A stretch of 64,000 nucleotides of DNA from Capra hircus. Lineage: Eukaryota; Chordata; Mammalia; Artiodactyla; Bovidae. The notes beneath the pieces were generated by a model. That model was not told the origin of the DNA, did not search any database, and worked only from the letters and a program-made list of their open reading frames with translations. Positions 24,646 to 36,638 of the stretch are shown here, piece by piece. Where the stretch lies: assembly GCF_001704415.2 (NCBI RefSeq), contig NC_030817.1:49957550-50021549 (forward strand), given 5' to 3'. Position 1 is the stretch's first letter. Every line of letters starts with the position of its first letter. The position numbers and the translations under genes were made by a program.

Positions 24646-26910
24646 GTTCAGTTCAGTTCAGTCGCTCAGTCGTGTCCCACTCTTTGCGAGCCCATGAATC
24701 GCAGCACGCCAGGCCTCCCTGTCCATAACCATTTCCCAGAGTTCACTCAGACTCAAGTCCATCGAGTCCGTGATGCCATCCAGCCATCTCATCCTCTGTC
24801 ATCCCCTTCTCCTCCTGCCCCCAATCCCTCCCAGCATCAGAGTCTTTTCCAATGAGTCAACTCTTCGCATGAGGTGGCCAAAGTACTGGAGTTTCAGCTT
24901 TAGCATCATTCCTTCCAAAGAAATCCCAGGGTTGATCTCCTTCAGAATGGACTGGTTGGATCTCCTTGCAGTCCAAGGGACTCTCAAGAGTCTTCTCCAA
25001 AACCACAGTTCAAAAGCATCAATTCTTCGGCGCTCAGCCTTCTTCACAGTCCAATTCTCACGTCCATCCATGACCACAGGAAAAACCATAGCCTTGACTA
25101 GACGGACCTTAGTCGGCAAAGTAATGCCTCTGCTTTTGAATATGCTATCTAGGTTGGTCATAACTTTTCTTCCAAGGAGTAAGGGTCTTTTAATTTCATG
25201 GCTGCAGTCACCATCTGCAGTGATTTTGAAGCCCAAAAAAATAAAGTCTGACACTGCTTCTACTGTTTCCCCTTCTATTTCCCATGAAGTGATGGGACCG
25301 GATGCCATGATCTTCGTTTTCTGAATGTTGAGTTTTAAGCCAACTTTTTCACTCACTTCTTTCACTTTCATCAAGAGGCTTTTGACTTCCTCTTCACTTT
25401 CTGCCATAAGGGTGGTGTCATCTGCATATCTGAGGTTATTGATATTTCTCCCGGCAATCTTGATTCCAGCTTGTGTTTCTTCCAGTCCAGCGTTTCTCAT
25501 GATGTACTCTGCATAGAAGTTAAATAAGCAGGGTGACAAGATACAGCCTTCACGTACTCCTTTTCCTATTTGGAACCAGTCTGTTGTTCCATGTCCAGTT
25601 CTAACTGTTGCTTCCTGACCTGCATACAGATTTCTCAAGAGGCAGGTCAGGTGGTCTGGCATTCCCATATCTTGAAGAATTTTCCACAGTTTATTGTGAT
25701 CCACACAGTCAGAGGCTTTGTCTTGTTTTTGTTGACTGTATAGAGCTTCTCCATCTTTGGCTGCAAAGAATATAATCAGTCTGATTTCGGTATTGACCAT
25801 CTGGTGATGTCCATGTGTAGAGTCTTCTCTTGTGTTGCTGGAATAGGGTGTTTGCTATGACCAGTGCATTTTCTTGGCAAAACTCTATTAGTCTTTGCCC
25901 TGCTTCATTCCGCATTCCAAGGCCAAATTTGCCTGTTACTCCAGGTGTTTCTTGACTTCCTACTTTTGCATTCCAGTCCCCTATAATGAAAAGGACATCT
26001 TTTTTGGGTGTTAGTTCTAAAAGGTCTTGTAGATCTTCATAAAACCATTCAACTTCAGTTTCCTCAGCATTACTGGTTGGGGCATAGACTTGGATAACTG
26101 TGATATTGAATGGTTTGCCTTGGAGACGAACAAATTCTATCGCTTTTGAGATTGCATCCACGTACTGCCTTTTGGACTCTTTTGTTGACCATGATGGCTA
26201 CTCCATTTCTTCTGAGGGATTTCTGCCCGCAGTAGTAGATATAATGGTCACCTGAGTTAAATTCACCCATTCCAGTCCATTTTAGTTTGCTGATTCCTAG
26301 AATGTCGACATTCACCCTTGCCGTCTCTTGTTCAACCACTTCCAATTTGCCTTGGTTCATGGACCTGACGTTCCAGGTTCCTATGCAATATTGCTCTTTA
26401 CAGCATCGGATCTTGCTTCTATCACCAGTCACATCCACAGCTGGGTATTGTTTTTGCTTTGGCTCCATCCCTTCATTCTTTCTGGAGTTATTTCTCCACT
26501 GATCTCCAGTATCATATTGGGCACCTAATGACCTAGGGAGTTCCTCTTTCGGTATCCTATCATTTTGCCTATTCATACTGTTCATGGGGTTCTCAAGGCA
26601 AGAATACTGAAGTGGTTTGCCATTCCCTTCTCCAGTGGACCACATTCTGTCAGACCTCTCCACCATGACCCACCCGTCTTGGGTTGTCCCACACGCATGG
26701 CTTGGTTTCATTGAGTTAGACAAGGCTGTGGTCCTAGTGTGATTAGATTGACTAGTTTTCTGTGAGTATGGTTTCAGTGTGTCTGCCCTCTGATGGCCTC
26801 TTGCAACACCTACCATCTTACTTGGATTTCTCTTACCTTGGGTGTGGGGTATCTCTTCACGGCTGCTCCAGCAAAGCACAGCCGCTGCTCCTTACCTTGG
26901 ACTAGGGGTA
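24646..26910 (-). mobile_element. BovB with both ends, TSD and 1-kb internal deletion
   Basis: Read on the - strand, it begins with the 5' region of BovB (near 26910), carries an endonuclease-coding part, then jumps near 25720 straight into the RT palm and continues to the 3' tail at 24646. The sequence TAAGGAGCxCTGCTA flanks it at 24631-24645 and 26911-26925 (14 of 15 match), a clear target-site duplication. Length is about 2.27 kb. Compared with the copy at 52037-54126, roughly 1.1 kb of the middle is absent, so a complete element would be about 3.3-3.4 kb. Confidence 0.93.
24799..26879 (-). pseudogene. BovB endonuclease/reverse transcriptase remnant
   Basis: This is the broken coding region of the BovB copy above. 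The N-terminal part (26879 to about 26070) includes the AP-endonuclease opening CIGTWNVRSMNQGKL. Where the family has GISELKWTG, this copy has GISKLKWTG, so the probable catalytic Glu is lost. A second frame (26161-25709) carries IIGDWNAKVG and QTDYILCSQRW. A third (25800-24799, 333 codons) joins endonuclease sequence ending YSQQKQDK to the RT segment ASDCVDHNKLWKIL, with motif B-like GVREGCILSPCLF and motif C RYADDTTLM. The fusion stays in frame across the deletion. RT fingers and motif A upstream of the joint are missing, so it cannot be active. Two frameshifts also break the endonuclease half. Confidence 0.9.
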
Positions 26911-27164
26911 TAAGGAGCTCTGCTAACTGTGAGTGATTATGCCTGGCCAGGTTGCAACTTGATCTCAACAACTGTTCAGATTCAGAGGAGCTTCTGTAAA
27001 GCAGCTTTAGTGTTCTTTTGGTATGTAGCAGTTGAGATGCCATCCTTTCAGTAAGACCTAGGTGGCCTTGATTTCCTATGGAAAACCAATGGGCAGGCAG
27101 TTGATTTTAATGAAACTGGTTTGGTACAGCACAAATTCTGATTGTATTCCCATAAGAGTTTTAA

Positions 27165-27290
27165 TATACCACATGTATATATTTCGTTGAGTGCCTTCTA
27201 TGTGTTAAACACTGTACTTGTGAGTGTGAGAAATACCATGATGAAAAAGACAGCATTATCTACAAAAGAACTATTCTGGACTCAGACTTT
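27165..27290. repeat. Ancient MIR/L2-like repeat
   Basis: 'gttgagtgccttctatgtg...aaacactgtac' resembles the same old repeat type as 1195-1300. The call is weak. Confidence 0.35.
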
Positions 27291-27320
27291 GTATTTAACA
27301 AGTTAATGATGCATATGGTG

Positions 27321-27542
27321 GGTCCGCTCTGGTAGCTCAAACAGTAAAGAATCTGCCTGCAATGCAGGAGACTTGGGTTTGATCCCTCGGTTGGGAAGAT
27401 CCCCTAGAGAATGGAATGGCAACCCACTCCAGTATTCTTGCCTGGAGGATCCCATGGACATAGGAGCCTGGCAGGCTATAGTCCATGGGGTTGCAAACAG
27501 TTGGACACAATTGAGCGACTGCTTACTTTTCACTTTCACTTT
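27321..27542 (+). mobile_element. Bov-tA SINE
   Basis: A complete head ('tagctcaaacagtaaagaat', 'gggtttgatccc') and body, ending in 'ttttcactttcacttta'. Confidence 0.93.
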
Positions 27543-28036
27543 ATACATATAAAACAGAATATTGTCTAGACATTAAGCTCAAGATCAAGCTGTGAGAACA
27601 TAGTTCATTTGACTTAATTGGGAAAAGAAAAATAAAATTCAGATTAATCTATTTAAATATAATTTTCACTTTGAATATTTTTTTAAGTTTTTCATTGTAA
27701 ATTTCTCATTTTCATGACAAGAAGCTATTATAGATCTTTCCACAACATTATCCTTTGTGTACTACCTTTAGGACCTGTTTTGAAAATACTTAGAACCTGG
27801 TGGACATTGGATTATATTGGATGAAGGTATCACTAATAAAAATCACTCAAGGAGCAAGTCTGTAGACAAATTCTTAGGAAAGACTGGTCTGTTTTTGGCT
27901 AAATTTTAATTTTGTCTCAGTACCTTATATTGTACCAGCAATTGATTTGGGTTAATAAACGTAATCTGTCAGAATGTTAATGTATTATTAAAACTTGATG
28001 AAATTAGATTCCTTAATTCCTATCAGACAGTCTTAA

Positions 28037-28177
28037 TTGACCCAGAGGGATGGTATGGGGAGGGAGGTGGGAGGGGGGTTCAGGATAGGGAACACGTGTA
28101 CACCCGTAGCAGATTCATGGTGATGTATGGCAAAACCAATACAATATTGTAAAGTGAAAAAAAGAGAGAGAGAGAGG
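28037..28177 (+). mobile_element. Bovine L1 3' end with GA-rich tail
   Basis: 'gagggatggtatggggagg', 'gttcaggatagggaacacg' and 'ggcaaaaccaatacaatatt' are typical of the 3' end of ruminant L1. It ends in an A/G-rich tail that has become (GA)n. It is extremely 5' truncated. Confidence 0.85.
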
Positions 28178-28574
28178 AGGGAGTTCAATCATTTTGTAGT
28201 ATGGTATACCGTGAATGACAAATCACTGCAGGGACCTGTAGTGAAGAGTTGAGTACCCTGGGCACAAGGAAAGCAGGGGGATGCTAGGGAGGAGTAGAGG
28301 ATTATATAGTGAGATCTAAAAAGAAAAAGATATACCTATTTCCCACCTGTACTCAATTAAGGAAGAAAATGCCATTTTTCTTATATCCTGTTTAGTTCCC
28401 AGACTGTGATTTACATAGGACCTTACTATGTTCGATTCTTATTTTACATGATAAGAACTTACTCTACATGATATATAAAACTGTCAGCTCTTGTCCTCTG
28501 AGAGATTATAGTTTAGTTTATTAATACTAAACTACAGTTTAAAATATAAAATATAAACTACAGTAATTACTATT

Positions 28575-29485
28575 ACTCAGCAGTGGCCACAGGACTGGAA
28601 AAGGTCAGTTTTCATTCCAATCTCAAAGAAAGGCAGTGCCAAAGAATGCTCAAACTACTGCATAATTGCACTCATCTCACACACTAGTAAAGTAACGCAC
28701 AAAATTCTCCAATCCAGGCTTCAGCAATACGTGAACCATGAACTTTCAGATGTTCAAGCTGGTTTTAGAAAAGGCAGAGGAACCAGAAATCAAATTGCCA
28801 ACATCCGCTGATCATCGAAAAACCAAGAGAGTTCCAGAAAAACATCTATTTCTGCTTTATTGACTAGGCCAAAGCCTTTGACTCTGTGGATCACAATCAA
28901 CTGTGGAAAATTCTGAGAGAGATGGGAATACCAGACCACCTGACCTACCTCTTGAGAAACCTATATGCAGGTCAGGAAGCAGCAGTTAAAACTGGACATG
29001 GAACAACAGACTGGTTCCAAATAGGAAAAGGAGTACATCAAGGCTGTATATTGTCACCCTGCTTATTTAACTTATATGGAGAGTACATCATGAGAAATGC
29101 TGGGCTGGAAGAAGCACAGACTGGAATCAAGATTGCCGGGAGAAATATCAATAACCTCAGATAAGCAGATGACACCACCCTTATGGCAGAAAGTGAAGAG
29201 GAACTAAAAAGCCTCTTGATGAACGTGCAAGAGGAGAGTGAAAAAGTTGGCTTAAAGCTCAACATTCAGAAAACTAAGATCATGTCATCCAATCCCATCA
29301 CTTCATGGCAAATAGATGGGGAAACAGTGGCTGATTTTATTTTGGGGGGCTCTAGAATCACTGCAGATGGTGACTGCAGCCATGAAATTCAAAGACGCTT
29401 ACTCCTTGGAAGGAAAGTTATGACCAAACTAGACAGCATATTAAAAAGCAAAGACATTACTTTGTCAGCAAAGGTCCATCTAGTC
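28575..29485 (+). mobile_element. BovB + copy, 5' section of a nested pair
   Basis: It starts at the region encoding QWPQDWKRS ('cagtggccacaggactgg') and passes GFRKGRGTRNQ-like sequence, the FDxVDHNQLW motif A region (with an upstream stop), and GKGVHQGCILSPCLF. Its YADD box is broken by a stop (AGATAAGCAGATGAC). It is cut at 29485 in 'catctagtca', where an opposite BovB begins. Confidence 0.9.
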
Positions 29486-30713
29486 AGTTCAGTTCAGTTC
29501 AGTCGCTCAGTCGTGTCCGACTCTTTGTGACCCCATGAATCGCAGCACACCAGGCCTCCCTGTCCGTCACCAACTCCCAGAGTTCACTCATATTCACCTC
29601 CATCAAGTCCGTGATGCCATCCAGCCATCTCATCCTCTGTCGTCCCCTTCTCCTCCTGCCCCCAATCCCTCCCAGCATCAGAGTCTTTCCCAATGAGTCA
29701 ACTCTTCGCATGAGGTGGCCAAAGTATTGGAGTTTCAGCTTTAGCATCATTTCTTCCAAAGAAATCCCAGGGCTGATCTCCTTCAGAATGGACTGGTTGG
29801 ATCTCCTTGCAGTCCAAGGGACTCTCAAGAGTCTTCTCCAACACCACAGTTCAAAAGCATCAATTCTTCAGCACTCAGCCTTCTTCACAGTCCAACTCTC
29901 ACATCTATACATGACTACTGGAAAAACCATAGCCTTGACTAGATGGACCTTAGTCGGCAAAGTAATGTCTCTGCTTTTAATATGCTATCTAGGTTGGTCA
30001 TAACTTTCCTTCCAAGGAGTAAGCGTCTTTTAATTTCATGGCTGCAGTCACCGTCTGCAGTGAGTTTGCAGCCCAAAAAAATAAAGTCTGACATTGTTTC
30101 CACTGTTCCCCCTTCTATTTCCCATGAAGTGATGGGACCAGATACCATGATCTTCGTTTTCTGAATGTTGAGTTTTAAGCCAACTTTTTCACTCACTTCT
30201 TTCACTTTCATCAAGAGGCTTTTGACTTCCTCTTCACTTTCTGCCATAAGGGTGGTGTCATTTGCATATCTGAGGTTATTGGTATTTCTCCCAACAGTCT
30301 TGATTCCAGCTTGTGTTTCTTCCAGTCCAGCGTTTCTCATGATGTACTCTGCACATAAGTGAAATAAGCAGGGTGGCAATATACAGCCTTGTCGTACTCC
30401 GTTTTCTATTTGGAACCAGTCTGTTTTTCCATGTCCAGTTGCTTCTGGACTGTTGCTTCCTGACCTGCATACAGATTTCTCAAGAGGCAGGTCAGGTGGT
30501 CTGGTATTCCCATCTCTCTCAGAATTTTCCACAGTTTATTGTGATCCACACAGTCAAAGGCTTTGGCATAGTCAATAAAGCAGAAATAGGTGTTTTTGTG
30601 GAACTCTCTTGCTTTTTCCATGATCCAGCGGATGTTGGCAATTTGATCCCTGGTTCCTCTGCCTTTTCTAAAACCAGCTTGAACATCAGGAAGTTCACGG
30701 TTCACGTATTGCT
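29486..30713 (-). mobile_element. BovB - copy inserted into the + copy
   Basis: From the CTGAACTGAACT tail complement at 29486 to the sequence encoding QQYVNRELPDVQAGFRKGRG at 30713. The - strand reads motif A FCFIDYAKAFDCVDHNKLW and a YADD box changed to YANDTT. It is inserted within another BovB. Confidence 0.92.
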
Positions 30714-31140
30714 GATTAGTCATGTATGGATATGAGAGTTGGACTATAAAGAAAGCTGAGCACTGAAGAACTGATGCTTCTGAACTGTGGTGTTGGAGAA
30801 GACTCTTGAGAGTCCCTTGGACTGCAAGGAGATCCAACCAGTCCATCCTAAAGGAGATCAGTCCTGGGTGTTCATTGGAAGGTTGATGTTGAAGCCTAAA
30901 CTCCAATACTTTGGCCACCTGATGTAAAGAGCTGACTCATTTGAAAGACCCTGAAGTTGGGAAAGATTGAACGCAGGAGAAGAAGGGGACAACGGAGGAT
31001 GAGATGGTTAGATGGTATCACCGACTCAATGGATCTGGGTTTGGGTGGACTCCAGGAGTTGGTGGTAGACCTGGAAGCGTGGCGTGCTGCAGTTCATGGC
31101 ATCGCAGAGAGTCAGACGCAACTGAACTTAGCTGCACTGA
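30714..31140 (+). mobile_element. BovB + copy, 3' section of the nested pair
   Basis: It resumes with 'tagtcatgtatggatatgag' and runs to the 3' end near 31140. Compared with consensus-like copies, about 20 bp between the two TAGTCA sites are missing. Alternatively it is a separate Art2-like insertion, because its start equals that of 552-968. Confidence 0.85.
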
Positions 31141-31689
31141 ATTACTATTCTCATTATATTTTTAGTGAAGCTTTATTTTATGTTACTTTTTCCTGCATAA
31201 TTTCATGGTGGGAGGCACTTTTTATATTTTGTTTAGTTGTAATAGAGTAATTGAAAAGTCTGGGGACAGAATGATAAAGGGATTTATTAATAACTTTTCT
31301 TGTTGACTCCCTTTTCTGAGTGTGAGTTGATTTGAGTATTTTAAGTTTCCAAATTTCAAACTTTCCACTTGCCAGAGGATGTGTTATCATTTTTTTGGTC
31401 CTGAGTATCAAGCTGCTAACAATGTAAGTTTATTCTTTCAGTCACATTTTATTTATGAGGAAAAACAGAACAAATAGAAAAACATGCTTTATGTTGAAAT
31501 TAAACTTCCAGCTTCCAAAAAACCCAATAAAATAAGATACAGGCAAAAAAAAAATAAGCATACTAATTTCTTCTTTATAGTAAAAATCATGTTTATAATT
31601 AGATATTAACGACTTAGATAGAAAATGACCTCTCACTTTAGTATATTTAAAATCTGCTTTGAATGAACAAAACTACTTCATTATATAGA

Positions 31690-31865
31690 TAAGAGCTACT
31701 TTCCTGCAGCAAGGCTGATGTCAGACTACATGGGTTCAATTTCTGCCTCTGGTTTATTTAGAATCTTAATTTATAAATGGAAGAATTGGTTTGAGAATTA
31801 AATGGTGGTACTCGGTGCAAAGAGCTTAACATAGTACCTGGTACCTTGGTAATATTTAGTGAACA
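31690..31865 (+). repeat. MIR SINE, degraded
   Basis: A MIR-like pattern: 'gactacatgggttcaatttctgcctct', 'gagaattaaatggtgg', 'caaagagcttaacatagtacctgg'. Confidence 0.7.
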
Positions 31866-33799
31866 TTCTCTGTTATTGATAAATTAAAATTTGTAATAAC
31901 ATTTCTCTAAGTTTGGATAAGGTCACTTTATTTCTATTTGGATCCTACAGCTCTTAATATGAGAACTGTTGTTAAAATAGTATCATTTCAAAAGCAGTTT
32001 TATGGATCGCAAAAGGGAAGTTTAGAGATATTTTTAAAAAATTGTTTTTATTTTGTGAAAAGTCATGTTCAGCTACATAACCTGTCCACTGAAAAATAGC
32101 AGGGAGGCATATTAAATAAAGTTTTGTTGTCGATCATTTTTATTGAATCATATTTGTCTATCTTTGTTCTATCAGTTCTTTCAATGCAGCAGGCTTATGT
32201 TGTATTCAGTATAGTGATCAATTTAATTGGCTCTGCAGTATTTAAGATGACGCTGCCAGGCCAGGATGTATTTGGCAGTATGAGGAAGGCAAGCTTCAAT
32301 GTTGATTATGATTCCGCCTCATCTCCATTGTGTTATTTCTAAGTACAGAGGCTACTTGGTCCCCTGGCAGTGGCATACAGTAGATGTCGATATCAACCTT
32401 TGTAAATGTTAAATAAAAGAGCTAACTGAAGGGCAGCGATTCCTTAGAAAGGAATTTTGTCTGAGCAAATTAACTCTTATTCCTGTTAACCGATGTTAAA
32501 AAATCACTGCCTCTTGAGTCTTTGAGTATGATTGAACTGGAAAGTCAATCATATTGAGTTGAGAGAGATGAAGGGCCTCTCTTCCCTTTAGTGGGTGCTT
32601 TGAATTTGGGATATGTGCTGTTCTTTTGAAATATCTGTTTGTTTGTTTTTCAATTATACTTTGACATCCAGCCAATTTGATCAGCTGTAGATTGATATTT
32701 ACCTTAATTTACAGAGCAGTTGTCAGAAACATTCTGAACTTTGTATCTGTGGAGAAAATTTTTTATTTTAGATATTTCAGTGAGTAGTTGTATTGTTCAC
32801 GTGTGTGTTACTTTCTCAGACCCACAAATCATCCTGTTTTTTATGTTGTTATCGTTCTTAAAATTCATTTTAAATGCTTCTTTAGCCAAAACTGAAACTT
32901 GCATATTTGTGTATTTACACAATACATACTTGAAAATATTTTGTGCTTTCCATAAGATAAACTTACAAGAAATTCTTCAGGTTTTCAAAGCTAGCAATTT
33001 TTTCTTTCTTTACTTTTTTCTTTTTTTTTCTTAGCTAGTTTTGACTGTATTACCTACCCATCACTTTCCCAGAATAACTCATATGTTTATTCTGTCTTGT
33101 GATGGGTTAATCATGAATTTGCTATTAGTGAGGGACTATTTACTTCATGTGTAACTCCACAGAATTTTTTTAGTGTCTTCTGCATGCTGGACTCTATACT
33201 ATGTTATTTTTGAGACAACTTATTCAAATAATTGTAAACCAGCTAGCATAATTTGTTACTTATTTCTATTGTTTGGACACAGAATCAAGAGCTAGACTAT
33301 CTTTTCTTCCTCCCCCTTTTCCAGCAGCCCTCTCTCCATATGAACATTTTATTCATTTTATTTTGAAATATTGTAACTCATAAATGGGCAGTATGATTAC
33401 AATATTACTGATTTAGCATCAATTTAATAAATATTATGTGTTCCTTTGGCAGTAATAAACTGGAATTAATCTCTTCCTCTTCTTTTCCGTAGTGCTTTGT
33501 ATCTCTTGTAGGATAAACTCAGTTGTTTATGTTACCACAGTGGACATTTTTTGACCACCAACATGGCTTCTGTTTCAGATCATCAGTTGAGATCCAGGGT
33601 ATTCACATATCTCATCTTTATTTCCAATCACATCTTCCCTTGAGTCTTAGGTCCTAATGTTGTTTACTTGCTTATAGTTACCTGCTTAGTTCAGACAGTA
33701 TCATGTTTGCATGCTTTTTCCTCATACTCCTTCTAACTAAAATGCACTCCACACCTCTCTCTGTCTTTTTTTTTTTTTTGTAATTATGAAAGTATGGTA

Positions 33800-35420
33800 A
33801 CATTTACAGGAGACTTGGAATATACACAACAAAGTTGCATATAGTTCCACTATATATTATTTTATAAGCAGATAAATTATTTTAGTTGGAGTTTTAATGT
33901 CAAACTCTGAAAAATTGATAGTATGAATATACAGAGAAGTAGAAGGATATAGTAGTCCTGAAAAGCACTGTGAATCAATTCAGCATCATTAAGATTTATA
34001 CAATTTTCACAATAGGGTACAAATTCTATTCAAGTTCCCATAGACGGTAAACTAGGAGATACTGGAACATATCCAGGGATATAAAGCAAGGTGCAAAAAT
34101 TTCATGGTCTTAAGGTTTTGTAATCATACAGAGTGTTCTCTTATTACTGTGTAATTATGTTAGAAATGAATATCAAAAGATATTTGAAAATAACCCACCT
34201 TTCTTCAAGTGCAGTGTGACATTTACCAAGAGAGTTCTTTGACTTAGCCATCAAAAGCCTCAATAAAGTTACACTGAAAAGAAAACACAGAGGTTGATTT
34301 CAGAGAAGAAAGTATTTAAATGAGAAATTATTGCTAAAGATACTTTAAACAAAATCCCATATATTTGGAAATCAAATGTCCACTTTAAATGATGGGTGTA
34401 TGTAAGAAGTTATAGCAAGGAAAGTTAGAAAATGTTTGTTATAAAAATGAGCAGAGAATTTACCAGAATTTGTTGCATGCAGCTGAAGCTGTTCAATACA
34501 GTTAAATACAATGTGGAGCTTTGATTGAGGTATGAGAACAAATAATGGACACTAGCATAAAATTCTGTGAAATTTGAGCAAAATATGTACTTTAGTTAAT
34601 AATACTGTATCACTTGTTAATTTCCTGGGTTTTTTTTTTTAACAACATAGTATTTCTTTAGAGTCTCAGAATTGGATTAGAAGTTTCAAGCCTCATTCAA
34701 AAAATTTTAAGATCACTAAGATAATAAATTTTCTAGACTTTCAGCAGTAATACTAAGTGCCGAAATACACGGAACTATATCTAAGTTTTGAGTGAATATA
34801 AATTAGATATCTAGCGTTCTATTCATACTAAGTCAAACAAGTGGAATCAAAATGTCATAAATGTTTTTAGCTAGGCAAAAATTCATAAATTTTCTAAAAT
34901 ATATATTTTATTATACATACTATATACATGTATACAAAAGCTTTTCTACTAAATAAATGCTTGAGAAAGAAAAACAACAAAAAAAGAAAGAAATTAAAAA
35001 TCATAAACTAAATGAAGTGGGATCCCTGAAATGAAGTAGAGAAAGTGAAACAGACTCGATAAAAGTAAAAGATCATCATATGTTCTAGTTTTTCTCATGG
35101 CTGCTCATGAGAAACACATCTGAAAGTTTGGAGAAGAATAGCAATACCTGGGCATTTGTATTTTTCAAAAAATTCCAAGATTAATCTGTTATGCCTCTGG
35201 ATTTTCAAAAGTGATTACAAGTTTTTCTCTTAAATGGTAGTTTTAGTGATATGGAATTCTATTATTTTCTGTAGACCAATCATGATAAAATGGTATTAAG
35301 CAAATAATAGTTACATAATCACAATAGTAAAAGATGTTTATCAGTTTTAACAATCAATAGCCAGACAAAAAATAAAAGATAATTACAATTGTAAGCCATA
35401 ATGGAAAGATGATTAACTTA
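33800..35420 (+). mobile_element. Old L1/HAL1-like fragment
   Basis: Several stretches match L1 ORF2 DNA patterns: 'ttcttcaagtgcagtgtgaca', 'caaaagcctcaataaa', 'atatttggaaatcaaatg' and 'gaatttgttgcatgcagctgaagc'. It is heavily mutated with no open frame. The boundaries are approximate. Confidence 0.6.
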
Positions 35421-35499
35421 ACAATATCAAATAATTACATATAATTTGGTGGGTTAAGTAGAGTGATGTGGTAAGTGGAAATACATACATACACATGTT

Positions 35500-35650
35500 C
35501 TCATAATTCTACCACTTCATTTCAGAACTTACCGAGTTTTTATCCTTTGCCAGATACTGTGTTAGTTACTTGGATATTCATTGATATGGAAAGCAGTTAT
35601 GGCCCTGGCCTCCTGGAATTTTCAGCTCCTATTTTAGTTTCTCTAAGAAG
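35500..35650. repeat. Ancient MIR/L2-like repeat
   Basis: 'ttgccagatactgtgttag' and 'gttatggccctggcctcctgga' resemble an old interspersed repeat also hinted at 61735-61865. The family is uncertain. Confidence 0.4.
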
Positions 35651-35779
35651 TCTTACTTAAATTCCCAGCTTGAGCTCAGTGCTCCTGTTCTCTGTGTACT
35701 TGGCGTCCTGTACATGTTATACTGAAATTTACTCTTTATGTGCACTTACTTTATGTTTTTTTCTAGTTGAATATTTAAA

Positions 35780-35930
35780 AAAATTTTTTTATTGGAGTAT
35801 AGTTGATTTGCAATGTTATGTTGGGTTCAGATGCACAGAAAAGTGAATCAACTACATACACATATACATCCACTCTTCTTTTAGATTCTTTCCCCACATA
35901 GGCCACCACAGAGCACTAAGTAGAGCTCCG
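35780..35930 (-). mobile_element. L1 fragment, - strand
   Basis: 'ttattggagtatagttgatttgcaatgt' and 'gattctttccccacataggcc' match the antisense 3' region of a cetartiodactyl L1. Confidence 0.7.
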
Positions 35931-36434
35931 TGTGTGTGCACTTGCTTTTAGATGGACGTTTCTTGAGGGTTGAATATCTTGTTTCATTCCCCGCCCCGCC
36001 GCCCCGTGCTCTTTTCAACACCTGATAGATAATAGCAGATGCTCTGTGTTTGTTGAGTTACTTTTAAACTGTAGTTAAAATGATTCCTGTCTGTTGGTGA
36101 ATTCTCATGACTTGTGTTTGTGTATGTGTTTTGACTTGTTATGATTGCATGCATATCCATCTTTCCCACTAAACTGCCAGCTTCTTGAAGAATATAATGC
36201 TGTCACATTTAAATTGGTAGGCCCCACCATAACTTTATTCCTACTCATGGAAGCTGTGAGTGACCCTTTTCTTATGAATGTGTTTGCTAATTGATGACTC
36301 CTATGTGAGCTACCTGAGTGAGATGTCAGGGTAGTGCCCAGCAAAACAGGTAGCTTCTTTAATGAGAGACTGAAAGAGCTTATTTGTTCAGAGAACTCAA
36401 GATGCCTGATAGCTCTGCCCTGCAAATGAACTGA

Positions 36435-36638
36435 TACCGAAAAATAATCTGGAACAGGAAATTTTATGAAGGACGTTTGAAACTGGAAGAAGCAACATAC
36501 TTAAAGGCATTGTCTAGAGCTGAAATGTTCAGAGGATGTATAAATGATGATCCACCAATGAGGTTACTTGAAATGAAGCTTAACTTCCTGATGGGTAAGC
36601 CAGACTTTGTCGCTACTTACAGAACACATTTCTTGTAA
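36435..36638 (+). other. Unassigned 67-codon open frame
   Basis: The frame is open from the stop at 36432 to TAA at 36636, with no ATG at its start (first ATG codon about 36528). It encodes a charged, helix-like stretch including LKLEEATYLKALSRAEMFRG and PPMRLLEMKLNFLM, and its ATGG/GTAAGC near 36590 resembles a splice donor. I do not recognise it. There is no good acceptor tract upstream, and an open frame of this size can arise by chance in 64 kb. It is listed only as a region to search. Confidence 0.2.

Noticed and set aside
24770..25324. 184-codon + strand frame and similar '[17 protein letters not shown]' frames at several sites
   Set aside because: They are antisense shadows of BovB coding sequence and recur wherever BovB is on the other strand.
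24799..25800. 333-codon open frame as a host gene
   Set aside because: It has RT motifs (YADDTT, GCILSPCLF) and lies inside a BovB with target-site duplication.
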